Below are positions 8,102 through 17,473 of a stretch of DNA of 64,000 bases, in pieces. The position numbers and the translations under genes were made by a program. How positions within the stretch are numbered: the first letter of the stretch is position 1; each line of letters begins with the position of its first letter. This stretch comes from Thalassotalea piscium (lineage in GTDB: Bacteria > Pseudomonadota > Gammaproteobacteria > Enterobacterales > Alteromonadaceae), in assembly GCF_030295935.1 (NCBI RefSeq), contig NZ_AP027362.1, forward strand, positions 620,001-684,000, written 5' to 3'. Under the pieces are notes generated by a model. It worked only from the letters and a program-made list of their open reading frames with translations. It was not told the DNA's origin and did not search any database.

Positions 8102-11100
8102 ATGAGAAAGCTTTTAACATTGAAAATTTTTGTTACTTTTCTGGCGCTTCTATTTTCTGGTGTTGTGCTATCAGCGCCTAACTCTTGCTCAGGTACGCTC
8201 GATGCTGTCGGTATAAAAATCGATAACATTGGCAGTAATACTCAAATAAATAACACCACAGAAGCACTCAATATTCACGCCGCTTGGTTGGCTGCAGGCT
8301 CACCTGCGACAGGATTCATTGATGGTGTAACATATAATGTTGCAGCAAGTGGTAATAGCACCGTCGACCGCATTGACTTTGGTGGTGCTGCGCACGATTT
8401 TTCAGGCACTTTACCTTATCCAGGCGTTAACAATGGCGTAACTGGCTCTGACTTTTTAGTGCATACGTCAGGTACCATAACACTAGCTGCAGGGGATTAT
8501 ACCATTTTTGTTGAAAGTGATGATGGCTTTAGCTTTGTCATGGATACAGTTTCAGGGGATGCTGTAGCCTTTAATAAGTTTGGTGGTTCAACTGCTGGTA
8601 GCAGTAATGAGTTAAGATTTGAAACTCCTACAGGGAACTCTAATACAGGGGGCTCTTTTACTTTAACTCAGGATTCTGTTTTTGATATTTCCGCAATTTT
8701 CTTTGAGCGTGGTGGCGGCGACTATTTAGAAATTTCTATTGCAAATGATATACGCACAAATTACGCGCCAGCAGGTTATGAAATATTACGCGACGGTGCA
8801 ATTAGTGACAAAGTAAAGTTTGGAAACTGTTCAAGCCCCTTACCTTTATTGGAGTATCGCTTCGAAGAGTTAGTATGGAATGGTAACGCCGATGAAATTA
8901 TTGATGAAACCGGCAATGGCTATCATGCACAAGTCAATCGAAATTCAATCCCTGCACTTTCTTCCCCTGCGTTAAGTGGTAACCCTGGTTCTTGTGGCTA
9001 TGCTAGCCAAACAAGTGGTTCAATAGCAGCTACAGGCTTACCTTTAGACACTTCAACTAATGGCGTTAAAACGACAGTGACATTTTGGATGAACTGGGAT
9101 GGTACCGACAATGTTATGCCGGTTGGGTGGTACCTGCATGATATATGGATATTTGATGGGTTTATGGGATTTAACACCGGAGCTGGAGATATTTATGGTA
9201 TTTCTAGTGCTGGGTTAGCTAACGGCTGGCACCATGTTGCTGTTGAATTTACCAATGGGAGTGTTACCAGTAATAAAATGTATATTGATGGCGTTGAGCA
9301 AGTACTTGCTCAGCGCCGTGGTTCACCTAACAATACTAATGCTTATGTGAATAGTGAGTTACGCATTGGGGGATGGTCAAGAGATGGTCGTTATGGATTT
9401 CACGGACAAATTGACGAGGTCCGTGTATATCAAGCTGCGCTAACGACTGCTCAAGTAAATACTATTATGGCAGAGAGGCACCCATGCCCATCGCCACCAG
9501 TAGCTGAATATCGATTTGACGAGTTGTTTTGGGATTTGAATACAAGCGTAGTGTTTGATAGCTCAGGAAATCTACACCACGGTGTGTCAGTTGGTATGAG
9601 TACTTCTTCTAGTGGTAAAATATGTTCTGCAGGCGACTTTACAGCTACTGGAACTAGCGACTACTTAAGTCTTGCAAGTACGGCTGCAGACGGGCTAAAC
9701 GACTTTTCTATATCTGTGTGGGCCAAAACTAATGGCATTAACACAGCAACCATATTGTCTGGTGCAAATGTTGGACAATATAATGAAATGATCATGTTCT
9801 TTTCAGGAAACAATAACTTTAGTCCACATGTTAAGGGCTCAAAAGTTGACTTAAATAATGGTGCTATTGCAGATAACGACTGGCATCATTTAGTTTGGAC
9901 GCGTGAGGGGGCGCTTCAATGTTACTATGTTGATGGTGCACTTGTTCAATGTGGAAATACTAGCAGCAGTGGTGCATTATCAATCGCGCCTGGAGCTTTA
10001 ATTGTTGGGCAGGAACAAGATACTTTAGGTGGTGGTTTCGATGCAAGTCAGGCCTGGGATGGCCTCCTTGACGAGCTTATTATATTTAACTCTGCGCTTC
10101 CTAGCTCTCAAATTACCACTATTTATAATCACCAAAATGCGGGTAACAATTATGATGGTAGTAGCCGCATCTGCCCTGTACCACCCACTCCACTGTTAGA
10201 GTTTCGTTTTGAAGAATCTAATTGGGACGGTACCGCAGGAGAAGTTATTGATGAAACTGGCAATGGCTACCATGGGCAAGTCAATAATAATTCTACCCCA
10301 ATAAATACCTCACCAGCGTTAACAGGTAACCCTGGTACATGCAGTTATGCTAGTCAAACCAATGGCTCAATTGAAGTTACGGGCTTACCTTTAGACACCT
10401 CAACTGCGGGTGTTAAAACTACAGTCACATTTTGGATGAACTGGGATGGTACCGACAATGTTATGCCATTGGGTTGGAACTTTCACGATATTTGGATAAG
10501 AAACGGTAGTATCGGTTTCAATACCTTTAATACAGACATTTATGGCACTACAAGTGCTGGCCTTGCTAATGGCTGGCACCATATTGCTGTTGAATTTACC
10601 AATGGTAGCGTTACTGATAATCGAATGTATATTGATGGTGTTGAGCAAGTATTAACTCAACGTTTTGGTACGCCTAATAATGCACGAGCCTTTGTTAATT
10701 CACAGATGAGAGTAGGCGGTGTTGCTAACTCTTCTGGGTATAATTTTTATGGCTTGCTCGACGAGGTTAGGGTCTACCAAGGCGCATTAAATACAACACA
10801 GATTATGGATATAATGGCTGAACGTCATCCATGTAATGTACCTATTATTCATCATTATGAAATTAGCCATGATGGCCAAGGACTCACATGTGAATCAGAA
10901 ACACTAACAGTTAAAGCATGTACAGATAGCAGTTGCTCAAACTTAAGCACTGAAGTTGTTAGTCTTGAATTGCTTGCTGACGGTGCGTTGATTAGTGCGC
11001 CAACCTTTATTGGTAGCACAGCAATTAGCTTTAATCATACCAATGTTGAAACCCTGACACTTTCTATTGCTAATGCAACGATAGCAGCTTCAGACCCTGT

Positions 11101-12943
11101 AGTGTGCGACGACGGTAGTGGTACAAGTTGTGATATCGTGTTTAGTGATGCAGGGTTTAAATTTCTTTATGGTGCTGGAAATAGCAGCGTAATACCCAAT
11201 CAAACATCAGGCGCGGTATTTAATGATACGTTAAAAATTCAAGCAGTTGAAAATACTAACGGTGTTTGCACAGGCTTATTTACTGGTAATCAAGCGATTG
11301 ATTTATCACAGGAAAATGTGAATCCTGGCGGTGCTGGTGGCCTAAGTTTTAGTGTTAATGGTAATACTATTGCTAAATATCCAAGTAGTACCAGTACTAC
11401 CTTAAATTTTGGCGCTGATAGTATTGCCACTATCCCAGCACCTGTCTATCACGATGCAGGACGCATTCGTTTACATGCGGCTTATGATGTTGCGGGCGTG
11501 TCACTAGTCGGTAGTAGTAACAATTCTTTTTGGGTAAGCCCTGCTGAGCTGATTGTTACGGCAAAATCAGGTACTGTGGCATTAAATGGATCAACGGCAA
11601 CGGCAACGCCAACCCACAAAGCGGGTGACGATTTTATCTTAACCGTGTCGGCATATAATGCCGCTAACCCTTCAGTAATAACCCCAAATTATTCACCAGG
11701 ACAAATACAATTTAAACTCGAACGAACAGGTCCCACACTAGCGAGTAGTGTTAACGGCGAGTTGAGTTATGCAGCAGGACCAACCTTAGCGACAAGTACT
11801 ACGCCTATTTTTACCGATGTAACCTTAAGTAACTTTAGCGCAGGTGTATCAACTTATGGCGCTGCACAGTATTCAGAAGTTGGATTAGTTAATCTTGAGG
11901 TGCAAGACAGAAACTATGGTAATGAGGGGATAGTTATTCCCTCTACAGCAATTAATATTGGTCGCTTTATTCCTGATCACTTTGAATCAACAGTTGTTGA
12001 AAATGGCTCGTTTTTAGCAACATGTAATACAGGAACAACCTTTGCCTATAGCGGACAAACAGATGAAGCTACGCAGAGCATTGGAGCCATTTCTTACCTT
12101 GCTAATCCTGTATTTGAAATTACAGCTTACAACAAACAAGGGGTTATTACGCAAAACTACTTTGAAGATAGTCAGGGGAGCGCTAATGATTATATGAAGC
12201 TTAGTAGCACAGATATAAACATTACAGAGCCTACTTTTGATGAATTTGCAATTGGGGTTGATACAAATAAATTGCCTGTAACTGCAAATATAACGACAGG
12301 AACTTTAAGCCAAAACGATTTAACGGTATTACCTAATGTGGTAGCACTTCCAAAAGGTGTATTGCATTACCAATTATCTGACAGCGACAACTTTTTCTAT
12401 AATCGTTCAGCAAATGCCAAAGTGGCACCATTTACTTCAAATTTGAAAATCTCAACAGCAGCTTTTGCTGATCCTGAAGGCGTAAGTTCTATCGATATTG
12501 TTGATGCATCGCCAACTGGCGTTGAAATTCGCTTTGGACGGTTACTACTGGAAAACAGCTATGGCCCTGAAACGTCAACCATTCCACAACCTATGCAAAT
12601 AGAGCATTTTGATGGGGCAAACTTTATTGTTACCGACAATAATAACTGTGTTAACTATGATGCAAGTAAAGTTTTACTGAGTAATATTAGTTTAAATCCA
12701 ACGCTTACTAGTGCGTTAGGGGGGACAGGCAGTTTTGTTAATGGTAAAACTAAAAAAATAGAATTAGACGCAACAGGTGCGGGTAACCAAGGGCAAATTG
12801 GCGTTGAGTACGACACTTTTGATTGGCTCAAGTACGACTGGAATAACAGTGGTTTGCATAACCAAAACCCTAGTGCAGTTGCAACGTTTGGATTATTCAG
12901 AGGTAACGACCGAGTGATTTACTGGCGTGAAGTGAGTAATTAA
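8102..12943 (+). CDS. mshQ: MSHA biogenesis MshQ-like secreted protein (LamG repeats, DUF6701)
   Basis: A 1613-residue secreted protein if started at the ATG at 8102, where the signal peptide MRKLLTLKIFVTFLALL begins; the frame opens earlier at 8021 without a better start. After the signal come a PA14-like module (about 8180-8835, with DYTIFVESDDGFSFVMD) and three concanavalin/LamG-type modules (about 8847-9490, 9496-10185, 10192-10836). The first and third are near-copies. The C-terminal third is the DUF6701 region, ending WLKYDW...PSAVATFGLFRGNDRVIYWRE, a tail I recognise from MshQ. MshQ is encoded at the end of MSHA type IV pilus operons and is thought to be a minor or tip component, but here no other msh gene is adjacent. 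Function in adhesion is inferred. Confidence 0.85.
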   Translation: MRKLLTLKIFVTFLALLFSGVVLSAPNSCSGTLDAVGIKIDNIGSNTQINNTTEALNIHAAWLAAGSPATGFIDGVTYNVAASGNSTVDRIDFGGAAHDFSGTLPYPGVNNGVTGSDFLVHTSGTITLAAGDYTIFVESDDGFSFVMDTVSGDAVAFNKFGGSTAGSSNELRFETPTGNSNTGGSFTLTQDSVFDISAIFFERGGGDYLEISIANDIRTNYAPAGYEILRDGAISDKVKFGNCSSPLPLLEYRFEELVWNGNADEIIDETGNGYHAQVNRNSIPALSSPALSGNPGSCGYASQTSGSIAATGLPLDTSTNGVKTTVTFWMNWDGTDNVMPVGWYLHDIWIFDGFMGFNTGAGDIYGISSAGLANGWHHVAVEFTNGSVTSNKMYIDGVEQVLAQRRGSPNNTNAYVNSELRIGGWSRDGRYGFHGQIDEVRVYQAALTTAQVNTIMAERHPCPSPPVAEYRFDELFWDLNTSVVFDSSGNLHHGVSVGMSTSSSGKICSAGDFTATGTSDYLSLASTAADGLNDFSISVWAKTNGINTATILSGANVGQYNEMIMFFSGNNNFSPHVKGSKVDLNNGAIADNDWHHLVWTREGALQCYYVDGALVQCGNTSSSGALSIAPGALIVGQEQDTLGGGFDASQAWDGLLDELIIFNSALPSSQITTIYNHQNAGNNYDGSSRICPVPPTPLLEFRFEESNWDGTAGEVIDETGNGYHGQVNNNSTPINTSPALTGNPGTCSYASQTNGSIEVTGLPLDTSTAGVKTTVTFWMNWDGTDNVMPLGWNFHDIWIRNGSIGFNTFNTDIYGTTSAGLANGWHHIAVEFTNGSVTDNRMYIDGVEQVLTQRFGTPNNARAFVNSQMRVGGVANSSGYNFYGLLDEVRVYQGALNTTQIMDIMAERHPCNVPIIHHYEISHDGQGLTCESETLTVKACTDSSCSNLSTEVVSLELLADGALISAPTFIGSTAISFNHTNVETLTLSIANATIAASDPVVCDDGSGTSCDIVFSDAGFKFLYGAGNSSVIPNQTSGAVFNDTLKIQAVENTNGVCTGLFTGNQAIDLSQENVNPGGAGGLSFSVNGNTIAKYPSSTSTTLNFGADSIATIPAPVYHDAGRIRLHAAYDVAGVSLVGSSNNSFWVSPAELIVTAKSGTVALNGSTATATPTHKAGDDFILTVSAYNAANPSVITPNYSPGQIQFKLERTGPTLASSVNGELSYAAGPTLATSTTPIFTDVTLSNFSAGVSTYGAAQYSEVGLVNLEVQDRNYGNEGIVIPSTAINIGRFIPDHFESTVVENGSFLATCNTGTTFAYSGQTDEATQSIGAISYLANPVFEITAYNKQGVITQNYFEDSQGSANDYMKLSSTDINITEPTFDEFAIGVDTNKLPVTANITTGTLSQNDLTVLPNVVALPKGVLHYQLSDSDNFFYNRSANAKVAPFTSNLKISTAAFADPEGVSSIDIVDASPTGVEIRFGRLLLENSYGPETSTIPQPMQIEHFDGANFIVTDNNNCVNYDASKVLLSNISLNPTLTSALGGTGSFVNGKTKKIELDATGAGNQGQIGVEYDTFDWLKYDWNNSGLHNQNPSAVATFGLFRGNDRVIYWREVSN

Positions 12944-13248
12944 TAATTGAGTGCAGCGTTATTTCTACTTTTAATCAGGGTAGTGTATTCATTACATTAA
13001 GTGCCAATGTACTTAGCTAATTGCTAACGTAATTATGAACTGCCAGACTCATAATGTATTAGGTAGTTTTTTAGATCAACCTTACTATCTAGTTGCTCAT
13101 TTATACAGGCTAAAAAATTAACAAGGGAGTTTTTATATAATGTTCATAACGATTAGTTATGATCATTAATGCTTTGTTTTGGCTATTTTATCTGGCGGAT
13201 AAGGTTAACCACTTAACTCATAAAGTTTCGATTGCTTAGCTTATTACC
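12944..13248. other. Intergenic stretch, no gene seen
   Basis: About 300 bp between the MshQ-like gene and the family B MITE. No terminator with a T run, open frame or known motif recognised. Confidence 0.5.
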
Positions 13249-13530
13249 TAACCTGAATTCGGGGTAAGCTAAGTACAACAAAGCTAGGATTTTTGCGCGT
13301 ATCTGCGTTGTCTGCATGGACGTAGACGCTTGGTTTTTGTCAAGAACTAAAAAACCGTTAATTTGCTACTAATAGCCGACTATTAGGTACATAAATCATC
13401 CTTGATTCGCACAAAACACATAGCATTGGTAGTAAAAATTCACATAGAACTTGTGAAGAAATAATTTAAAGTATTGTAAAATATTACTTTTTCTTTATTT
13501 GCACACATCTATTATCCTGAGCTCAGGTTA
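13249..13530 (+). mobile_element. MITE family B, copy 1
   Basis: A 282-bp element starting TAACCTGAATTCGGGGTAAG and ending CTGAGCTCAGGTTA. Internal landmarks CGTATCTGCGTTGTCTGCAT, ACGTAGACGCTTGGTTTTTG and AAAACCGTTAATTTGCTACT recur inverted in copy 2 (22597-22870). Non-coding. It lies directly upstream of the Fur-box promoter of the siderophore receptor. Confidence 0.82.
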
Positions 13531-13562
13531 ACTACTCTTAAAAATTATTTCAATTCATTATT

Positions 13563-13581
13563 GTAAATAGTAATCATTTTC
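13563..13581 (+). promoter_or_regulatory. Fur box upstream of siderophore receptor
   Basis: GTAAATAGTAATCATTTTC matches the 19-bp Fur consensus GATAATGATAATCATTATC at 14 of 19 positions, including the whole central TAATCATT. It lies about 50 bp before the receptor start, where iron-dependent repression would be expected. Confidence 0.75.
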
Positions 13582-13629
13582 ATTAAGATTCGGTTTCTTT
13601 TTATCCCTTTATAATTTTTTGGAGTGCAA

Positions 13630-15762
13630 ATGAGTAGAATCAAGCTAAATATGCTTGCTTTGTTAATTGTTCAAGGCGTGCATGTTACCGCTTATGCGGA
13701 TAATAACACACCAACAGTTGATGATATTGAAAGAATTGTAGTAACAGGTAGTCGGGTCGTCGAACGGATTGACGAAGTGCCATCGTCAGTAACAGTAATT
13801 AATCGAAAGCAAATAGAACAACATTTAAAAGTCTCTCCGGAGCTACAAACACTCCTATCCAGATTAGTCCCAGGTTTAGCTCCAAGTACAGGTACATCAA
13901 GTAATTCAGGGCAAACTCTACGTGGGCGTTCACCACTTGTTATGATCGATGGCGTACCTCAATCAACACCATTACGAAACGGCGCTTTAGGTATCAGAAC
14001 AATTGATCCTAACTCTCTAGAGCGTATTGAAGTGATAAAAGGTGCAACCTCTATTTATGGTAATGGCGCTGCGGGTGGAATAATTAATTATATCACTAAG
14101 CGTCCAAATAGTGACTCAGCATTTGAAGGAAAACTTGGTTTATCAACACGTTTTAGTGCAGTTAAGCTTGATGATAGTGCAGGACAGCGTGTAGAGGCAG
14201 CAATAAATGGTCAAGTAGATAAATTGAGCTATGTGGCTACGGTTAGTTATGAAGAAAATGGCGTGCAACGTGATGCAGAGGGCGATGTACTTGGTCTGAA
14301 ATATGGTTTATCTGACGCAACGATGCAAAATTACTTTACTAAACTAGGCTACCAAATTGATGATGATAAATCGTTACAATTAGTTTATAACTACTATCAG
14401 TCTGAGCAGAAAAGTGATTTGGTTGATGTTGTAGGGAGTGTAAATACAGGTATCAAAACATATGCTGTAAAGGCTCCAAATGGATCTGGTGCGTTAGGTG
14501 AGCCTCAGGGGCCAAACAATAAAAACTTAATGCTGAAATATACTGATGAGGCATTATTTGCCAATACACAATTGGTGATCGATGCATACACACAAAAAGT
14601 AGAAAATATTTTCTTTTACTCTCCAACCCTAGCGAACCAAGGCGAAGGTTACTCTGGAGGCCAATCAGTAATTAAATCAGATAAAACAGGTTTACGCGCA
14701 ACGTTAAATAGTCAATTTGAATTTGATAATGTAGAAGCTACCTTTATCTATGGCCTTGATGTACTGAATGATATTACTTCCCAGCCATTAGTTGATGGTC
14801 GTGTCTGGGTACCAGAAATGGACATGGACAACATCGCTGGTTTTATACAAAGTAAATGGGTGATTAATGATGACTTTATCATTAAAGCGGGAATTAGGCG
14901 TGAAGATATTGACTTAGACGTTAATGATTATCGCACATTGAAACTGTGTAAAACTGCAACATTATGTTCAATCCCTGTTGATGTGACAGGTGACACATTA
15001 AACTATCGTGCTACTACCTATAACTTTGCTATTCGTTATAACCTTAGCGAACTATTTCAACCTTTTGTGAGTTACTCACAAGGCGCAGATATTTCAGATA
15101 TTGGCCGACTACTTCGCACTGCCACAGTAACAGATATCGCAGATATTCAAACCGAAGCTTCTATTATTGATAACTATGAAATTGGTTTTAATTCAGCCTC
15201 CGATGACATTAGATTTGAATTTTCAGCGTACCGAAGTACTTCTGAACTTGGAACAACAAATAAATATGATCCAAATACAGGTGTTTATATGCCAGTGCGT
15301 GCTCCTCAAGAAATTTATGGCTACGAGGCGCTTGTAGTATATAACGTAAATGAGACATTAGACATTAGTGCTTCTTTTTCTTGGGTTGAGGGGAAAGATA
15401 AGGAAAACAATGTCTTTCTTGGCATAAAACAAATAAGCCCTCCTAAAGGTGTAATGAATATAAATTGGCGCCCTATAGAAAATAGTCGTATATCAATTGC
15501 ATATTTATATGTAGGAGATCGGCATAAATTTGAGCCTGTCGATGGTAGCTATATTGGCGATTTAGGTAATATAGATGCTTATAATGTACTTAATATTAGC
15601 GGCCAATATCAGTTCAATGACGGATGGTCTGCATTTATAGGGGTTGAGAACCTATTAAATAAAGATTATTACCCAGCTAAATCTCAAGGCTATACCTACA
15701 GCGGTTATAACGTAAAAGGCCTAGGTACAACGGTGAATTTAGGTGTGAATTATCACTTCTAA
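13630..15762 (+). CDS. TonB-dependent siderophore receptor
   Basis: The 710-residue outer-membrane receptor has a signal peptide (about 1-24, ending AYA) and a TonB box-like IERIVVTGS. The plug domain (about 40-150) contains LRGRSPLVMIDGVP and LERIEVIKGATSIYGNGAAG. A 22-strand-type barrel ends in a C-terminal aromatic, YHF. The plug resembles IutA/PvuA-type hydroxamate or carboxylate siderophore receptors (a GNGAAGG rather than GSGAIGG turn), but the ligand cannot be assigned. The ATG at 13630 is chosen over the GTG at 13624 because GGAG at 13621-13624 is correctly spaced for it. A Fur box precedes it and the PepSY gene follows, a common iron-uptake pairing. Confidence 0.92.
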   Translation: MSRIKLNMLALLIVQGVHVTAYADNNTPTVDDIERIVVTGSRVVERIDEVPSSVTVINRKQIEQHLKVSPELQTLLSRLVPGLAPSTGTSSNSGQTLRGRSPLVMIDGVPQSTPLRNGALGIRTIDPNSLERIEVIKGATSIYGNGAAGGIINYITKRPNSDSAFEGKLGLSTRFSAVKLDDSAGQRVEAAINGQVDKLSYVATVSYEENGVQRDAEGDVLGLKYGLSDATMQNYFTKLGYQIDDDKSLQLVYNYYQSEQKSDLVDVVGSVNTGIKTYAVKAPNGSGALGEPQGPNNKNLMLKYTDEALFANTQLVIDAYTQKVENIFFYSPTLANQGEGYSGGQSVIKSDKTGLRATLNSQFEFDNVEATFIYGLDVLNDITSQPLVDGRVWVPEMDMDNIAGFIQSKWVINDDFIIKAGIRREDIDLDVNDYRTLKLCKTATLCSIPVDVTGDTLNYRATTYNFAIRYNLSELFQPFVSYSQGADISDIGRLLRTATVTDIADIQTEASIIDNYEIGFNSASDDIRFEFSAYRSTSELGTTNKYDPNTGVYMPVRAPQEIYGYEALVVYNVNETLDISASFSWVEGKDKENNVFLGIKQISPPKGVMNINWRPIENSRISIAYLYVGDRHKFEPVDGSYIGDLGNIDAYNVLNISGQYQFNDGWSAFIGVENLLNKDYYPAKSQGYTYSGYNVKGLGTTVNLGVNYHF

Positions 15763-15866
15763 CTGTGAGTATATCGTCAACTAATTTAAACTTTGGTGTA
15801 ATGCAGTCTTAGTGCTGCATTCGCTAATATTCTATATCATTACCAATTAACTCTTTGAGGTAAAAA

Positions 15867-16946
15867 TTGTTGAAAAAGTGGTTTCGCCGTATTCATTTAG
15901 TTTTGGCTTTGCTCAGTGGTCTATTTTTAATAAGTTTAAGTGTATCAGGTGCCTTAATGCTTTATGCTAAAGATATTCAAGCGTTTATTCATCCTCAATA
16001 TTGGTTAGTGAGTGAAGATCATGTACTAAAAAATGATGATTTCCTACCTCTAAGTGTGCTAGTAACTAAGATAGAGCAAGCGAGTAAAGAAAAAATACAT
16101 ACTATTGAACGCGCTGAACATCCTACTCAGAGCTGGCAAGTTAAATTAGCTGATGAACGTTACTTAAACATCAATCCATACAATGGAAAAATACTACTTA
16201 TTCATAATTATTACGACACTTTTTATGGTTTTACCATGGCTTGGCACCGATGGCTGCTTTTTCGCGATGGTGAAAATAAAACACCACTTAAAGTATTAAT
16301 GTCTATCACCTCGTTAGTATTAATACTAGAGGTGTTAGTAGGTTGTTACCTTTGGCTAAAACCCAAACATCGGTTAAAGCGTTTAAATGTACGTTGGCGT
16401 GCAAAAGGTAGAGTATGGTTACAACAACTACATGGTACATTAGGGATCATTCTCTGTATCCCACTACTGTTAATCGCGTTTTCAGGCATGACGTTTCATT
16501 GGAAAATACCAACAATGAGGGTAGTTGAATGGCTCACTCATGGTGATGTTGAACAACACAGCTACCAAGAAAAAGTAAAACCCGCTAGCACTTCATATCA
16601 ATTAGATAAAGCGTATCAACAAGCAAGGTTAGCACTAACTTCTGGTGAAGTTTATCGTATATATTTACCGAAAGCAGACGATCAACCATTGGCATTACGG
16701 ATGAAAATGCCCATTGAAAGTCATGGTAATAGTTGGAGTTGGGCAAATCCTTATACTGGCGAGTCATTAGCCATATTTAATGCGAGTAAAGCCTCATTAA
16801 CCACCCAAGTATGGAATTTTAGGTATAAATTCCATATTGGGGAGTTTTTGGGCTGGCCAATAAAAGTACTGTGGTTGTTTATTAGTTTATTGCCAGTCTT
16901 CTTTGTTTGCTCAGGTGTTTACTTAGCGATAAAACGACGCAAATAA
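15867..16946 (+). CDS. PepSY-associated TM helix protein, iron-uptake linked (PiuB-like)
   Basis: The 359-residue inner-membrane protein starts with WFRRIHLVLALLSGLFLI, the typical first helix of PepSY_TM proteins. Further helices lie at about 140-162, 188-208 and 332-353. Conserved features are MAWHRWLLF before helix 2, WLQQLHGTLGI before helix 3 and PTMRVVEWL after it. Such proteins accompany TonB siderophore receptors and are proposed to be membrane ferric-siderophore reductases; that role is not proven. The start is TTG at 15867 with GAGG 7-10 nt upstream; no ATG is available. It follows the receptor by 104 bp, with a small hairpin (15800-15821) between them, so co-transcription under Fur is likely. 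Confidence 0.85.
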   Translation: MLKKWFRRIHLVLALLSGLFLISLSVSGALMLYAKDIQAFIHPQYWLVSEDHVLKNDDFLPLSVLVTKIEQASKEKIHTIERAEHPTQSWQVKLADERYLNINPYNGKILLIHNYYDTFYGFTMAWHRWLLFRDGENKTPLKVLMSITSLVLILEVLVGCYLWLKPKHRLKRLNVRWRAKGRVWLQQLHGTLGIILCIPLLLIAFSGMTFHWKIPTMRVVEWLTHGDVEQHSYQEKVKPASTSYQLDKAYQQARLALTSGEVYRIYLPKADDQPLALRMKMPIESHGNSWSWANPYTGESLAIFNASKASLTTQVWNFRYKFHIGEFLGWPIKVLWLFISLLPVFFVCSGVYLAIKRRK

Positions 16947-16957
16947 TCACTACATGC

Positions 16958-17458
16958 TAGGGCGTGTTGATCTTTTAAGTACAAATTTCGTACGCATTAA
17001 ACGTGATTTAATTGAGGCGTAGCGAACATAGTGTAGTTAACCTCAACTCGGGATAATAAATAGCTCTCTAGCACCTATTTTTCCTTACTTCTGTGTTAAA
17101 TAAAATAACTATTCTTAATGAATTTGCCTTGTATTAAGAAAAACTATCAAGCTAGTGAGTTGCTACAATCACAAGTCTAGCAATTTCCGGGCATTAACTT
17201 ATCTCTTAAGCCGAGCTAAGGTTAGTTATTCTACATAAATGAGCTAGACAGCTTCCGTGCCCTGCTTACGCTAAGTAACTGTTCCGTTTAGACAGCGAAA
17301 AGTAAATCATGTTTAAACGTATCCGTAGTACAGCGCTTCTTTGGTTTTTCTACGGCGTTTTCACTTATTTATGGGGAACAACCCATTACATAAGTTCAGC
17401 CTTGTATAAACACCAAATAAATCACTGTAAAAATGTACCGCAAAGTTCACCTCCCCTA
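16958..17458 (+). mobile_element. MITE family A, copy 3, carrying a nested insertion
   Basis: Ends are TAGGGCGTGTTGATCTTTT at the left and AAAGTTCACCTCCCCTA at the right, with TA at both sides. It follows copy 2 closely except for two added blocks. One is 17038-17224, a family B-type element. The other is a segment at about 17247-17300, which shares the sequence AGCTAGACAGCTTCCG with copy 4 (20422-20549, inverted). The copy is therefore 501 bp long instead of 273. Confidence 0.85.
17038..17224. mobile_element. Short family B-like MITE nested inside MITE A copy 3
   Basis: A 187-bp insert with ends TAACCTCAACTCGG and CCGAGCTAAGGTTA, close to the family B ends (TAACCTGAACTCGG at 22597). Removing it restores the continuous family A sequence (GTGTAGT joined to ATTCTACATAAATGAG). 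Its interior does not resemble the other family B copies. Confidence 0.65.
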
Positions 17459-17473
17459 GTATAACTTGTACTG

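Noticed and set aside
15800-15821. Hairpin between siderophore receptor and PepSY gene
   Set aside because: Stem of seven without a T run; not strong enough to call a terminator, so co-transcription is kept as likely.
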